Shown one piece after another: positions 61,820 to 64,000 of a stretch of DNA of 64,000 nucleotides. Position numbers and translations under genes: made by a program. This DNA is from PRS1 sp965250265 (GTDB taxonomy: Bacteria > Bacteroidota > Bacteroidia > Flavobacteriales > Flavobacteriaceae): the NCBI GenBank assembly GCA_965250265.1, contig CBDFNO010000013.1:1-64000 (forward strand). Reading direction: 5' to 3'. How positions within the stretch are numbered: the stretch's first letter is position 1; each line of letters starts with the position of its first letter. Under the pieces are notes generated by a model. The model saw only the letters and a list, made by a program, of their open reading frames with translations, was not told the origin of the DNA and did no database searches.

Positions 61820-63484
61820 ATGTTTGAAATTTCACAATTAAAAGAAAAGAAATTAACTGAACTACAGGAATTAGCAAAAGAGCTAAACATTTCAAAGTAT
61901 CGTTCACTAAAAAAATTAGATTTAGTATATCAAATATTAGATCATCAAGCTGCTAATCCAACCACACCTAGTGTTAAAAAGGATGAAAAAAGACCTCAAA
62001 GGCCAAAAAGAGAGCGTGTACAAAAACCAAGAGAATCTAGCTCACAAAAATCAATGGACTTTAAAGAAAATCCTAAACCAGTAGCTCAAAACACTGACAA
62101 GAAGAAAGAGGATAAAACTAAAACAGAGGCTCCAAAAGAGAATCAAAAACGCCCTCAACCAGCTCAAAAAACTCAACAAAAGGGTAATCAAAATCAACAG
62201 CGAGATAACCAAAATCGTCCAGCTCAAAAAGACAATAAACCTCAAGACAACCGAAATCAAAACAAGAGTAACCAACAAAATAGCGGTAATCAACCTCAAG
62301 ATAACCGAAATAAAGGCAATAATGGCAATAAAGATAGCAGAAATCGTTATCGTGAACCAGATTTTGAATTCGATGCCATTATTGAAAGTGAAGGCGTTTT
62401 AGACGTAATGCAAGATGGATATGGTTTTTTGCGTTCTTCAGATTACAACTATTTATCATCTCCAGATGATATATATGTTTCTCAATCTCAAATTAGACTT
62501 TTTGGTTTAAAAAAAGGAGATACTGTTCTTGGAAATGTTAGACCTCCAAAAGAAGGTGAAAAATATTTCCCCCTAATTAAAGTAACAAAAATTAATGGCT
62601 TAGATCCTCATGTAGTAAGAGATAGAGTTTCATTCGAGCATCTTACTCCCCTATTCCCACAAGAAAAATTTAATCTTGCAGAAAGACAAAGCAATATCTC
62701 AACACGAATTGTAGATTTATTTTCACCGATTGGAAAAGGACAACGTGGCATGATCGTGTCACAACCAAAAACTGGTAAAACCGTGTTACTAAAAGATATT
62801 GCCAATGCTATAGCGGCAAATCACCCTGAAGTTTATCAAATGATTTTATTAATTGATGAACGTCCTGAAGAAGTAACAGATATGCAACGTAATGTTCAAG
62901 GAGAGGTTGTTGCGTCAACATTTGACAAAGAAGCTCATGAGCATGTAAAAATTGCAAATATTGTTTTAGAAAAGGCAAAACGCTTGGTAGAATGTGGTTA
63001 CGATGTTGTTATTTTATTAGACTCTATTACTCGTTTGGCAAGAGCTTACAATACAGTTCAACCAGCTTCAGGTAAAATATTAAGTGGTGGTGTAGATGCC
63101 AATGCATTGCATAAACCAAAACGATTTTTTGGTGCTGCACGTAAAATTGAAAACGGAGGTTCTCTAACAATTATTGCTACAGCTTTAACTGAAACAGGTT
63201 CTAAAATGGATGAAGTAATTTTCGAAGAATTTAAAGGAACTGGTAACATGGAATTACAATTAGATAGAAAAATATCCAATCGTAGAATTTATCCTGCTAT
63301 TGACCTTACATCATCGAGCACACGTAGAGACGATTTATTATTAGATGAAAATACTATTCAAAGAATGTGGGTTATGCGTAAATATCTTGCAGATATGAAT
63401 CCTGTTGAAGCTATGGAGTTTATAAACGATCGTTTTAGACAAACTCGAAATAATGAAGAGTTTTTAATTTCGATGAATAGTTAA
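61820..63484 (+). CDS. rho: transcription termination factor Rho with disordered insertion
   Basis: 554 residues, longer than E. coli Rho (419). The N-terminal helical Rho_N (1-45) is followed by a ~130-residue Asn/Gln/Lys/Arg-rich disordered insert (47-178), then the cold-shock RNA-binding domain (GVLDVMQDGYGFLRS) and the RecA-type ATPase with P-loop SQPKTGKTVLL, Walker B VVILLDSITRLAR and the Q-loop region SSSTRRDDLLL. Hexameric RNA helicase ending transcription. Such inserts are typical of Bacteroidota Rho. Confidence 0.97.
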   Translation: MFEISQLKEKKLTELQELAKELNISKYRSLKKLDLVYQILDHQAANPTTPSVKKDEKRPQRPKRERVQKPRESSSQKSMDFKENPKPVAQNTDKKKEDKTKTEAPKENQKRPQPAQKTQQKGNQNQQRDNQNRPAQKDNKPQDNRNQNKSNQQNSGNQPQDNRNKGNNGNKDSRNRYREPDFEFDAIIESEGVLDVMQDGYGFLRSSDYNYLSSPDDIYVSQSQIRLFGLKKGDTVLGNVRPPKEGEKYFPLIKVTKINGLDPHVVRDRVSFEHLTPLFPQEKFNLAERQSNISTRIVDLFSPIGKGQRGMIVSQPKTGKTVLLKDIANAIAANHPEVYQMILLIDERPEEVTDMQRNVQGEVVASTFDKEAHEHVKIANIVLEKAKRLVECGYDVVILLDSITRLARAYNTVQPASGKILSGGVDANALHKPKRFFGAARKIENGGSLTIIATALTETGSKMDEVIFEEFKGTGNMELQLDRKISNRRIYPAIDLTSSSTRRDDLLLDENTIQRMWVMRKYLADMNPVEAMEFINDRFRQTRNNEEFLISMNS

Positions 63485-63510
63485 AAAATCCTTTTAATAT
63501 ATATTATAAC

Positions 63511-63542
63511 AAACCTCAATAGAAAACTATTGAGGTTTTTTT
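63511..63542 (+). terminator. terminator after rho
   Basis: AAACCTCAATAG-AAAA-CTATTGAGGTTT followed by Ts: a perfect 12-bp stem. Confidence 0.88.
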
Positions 63543-63571
63543 GTTATTATTCCAAAATCGATCAAATAAAA

Positions 63572-63594
63572 AAGCCCCTCAAAATGAAAGGCTT
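63572..63594 (-). terminator. weak terminator after rpsT
   Basis: On the minus strand AAGCC...GGCTT closes a 13-nt loop and runs into TTTTTT. The stem is short. Confidence 0.5.
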
Positions 63595-63624
63595 CTATAT
63601 AATTTATGTATAAACTTCTTAATA

Positions 63625-63876
63625 CTATAAAGTAGCAATATGTTTTACTAAACCAGACTTTAAATTAGCTGCTTTATTATCATGAATAATATTGTTCTTT
63701 GCTAATTTATCTATCATAGAAACAATCGATGGTAATAATTTTTCAGCATCTTTCTTTTTAGTTAATTCACGTAACTTTTTTATAGCATTACGTGTAGTTT
63801 TATGCTGATACTTATTTCTTAAACGTTTAGTTTCGTTACTTCTAATTCTTTTTAACGCTGACTTGTGATTTGCCAT
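63625..63876 (-). CDS. rpsT: 30S ribosomal protein S20
   Basis: 83 residues: MANHKSALKRIRSNETKRLR is the S20 start, with basic helices throughout and a C-terminal HDNKAANLKSGLVKHIA. Binds 16S rRNA early in 30S assembly. Lies 22 bp downstream of tRNA-Glu on the same strand. Confidence 0.97.
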   Translation of the reverse strand: MANHKSALKRIRSNETKRLRNKYQHKTTRNAIKKLRELTKKKDAEKLLPSIVSMIDKLAKNNIIHDNKAANLKSGLVKHIATL

Positions 63877-63898
63877 TTTCTTATTTTTTAAACTGTTG

Positions 63899-63970
63899 TA
63901 GCCCGTAGGGGAATCGAACCCCTCTTACCAGGATGAAAACCTGGCGTCCTAGCCGATAGACGAACGGGCC
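63899..63970 (-). tRNA. tRNA-Glu(TTC)
   Basis: A 72-nt cloverleaf on the minus strand: acceptor GGCCCGT/ACGGGCT, D-arm GTCT...GGAC, anticodon arm CCAGG-TTTTCAT-CCTGG with anticodon TTC, T-arm AGGGG-TTCGATT-CCCCT, discriminator A, CCA not encoded. Confidence 0.97.
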
Positions 63971-64000
63971 GTAATTTTTTTTAAATTTCAATAAACTTTC

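Overview
The window is AT-rich chromosomal DNA from a member of the Flavobacteriaceae (Bacteroidota). Evidence: type IX secretion features (a type-B sorted giant adhesin with a PorP/SprF-like partner), TAnnTTTG-type promoters, glutamine synthetase III, a Rho factor with a long Asn/Gln/Lys-rich insertion, many SPII lipoproteins and Bacteroidota-specific families (DUF4197, DUF1599, DUF4293, DUF6090). The species cannot be named from sequence alone.

Layout. 1-5.7 kb: a partial alpha/beta hydrolase, an M14 carboxypeptidase, an amidohydrolase and an Lrp/AsnC regulator. 5.7-18.2 kb: a mosaic type II-C CRISPR-Cas region. It holds two diverged copies of a 131-residue gene, a 25-codon relic of a second cas1, a cas1 split by an IS1595-like insertion, cas2, a 28-repeat array, a convergent compact cas9 (1117 aa) and a divergent tracrRNA. 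The island is bracketed by direct repeats, including a displaced 3' end of the fused acyl-CoA mutase gene icmF, whose intact copy lies at 18.2-21.7 kb. 21.7-34 kb: housekeeping genes (pyrF, prfA, purM, two divergent glutamine synthetases, a cation exchanger) and a BlaI/BlaR1-like pair. 35.2-38.5 kb: a scarred accessory stretch with tRNA-Arg, a duplicated tRNA 3' end, an attC-like structure, a frameshifted DUF4440 gene, a spermidine-dehydrogenase-like oxidoreductase and a DUF6090 remnant. 38.5-50.1 kb: a signal-peptide/TPR protein, a membrane CHASE2-TIR protein with a lysine-rich tandem-repeat tail, and an adhesin, PorP/SprF, OmpA cluster. 50.2-64 kb: conserved core genes (clpS, prmA, tpiA, thioredoxin-like, folP, cdaA, ABC exporter, truA, phosphoesterase, rho, rpsT, tRNA-Glu).

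How the parts may work together. The CRISPR locus should still be able to do interference: cas9 has all its nuclease motifs, the tracrRNA pairs with the repeat and the array is intact. Adaptation is probably dead because the IS removes the start of cas1. The relics suggest that an older resident CRISPR locus was lost and a related one was imported next to icmF. The most unusual candidate system is the CHASE2-TIR-polylysine membrane protein with its upstream periplasmic partner. It looks like an envelope sensor joined to a TIR effector and is not a family I recognise as characterised. No database searches were possible, so functional calls rest on motifs, lengths and context.
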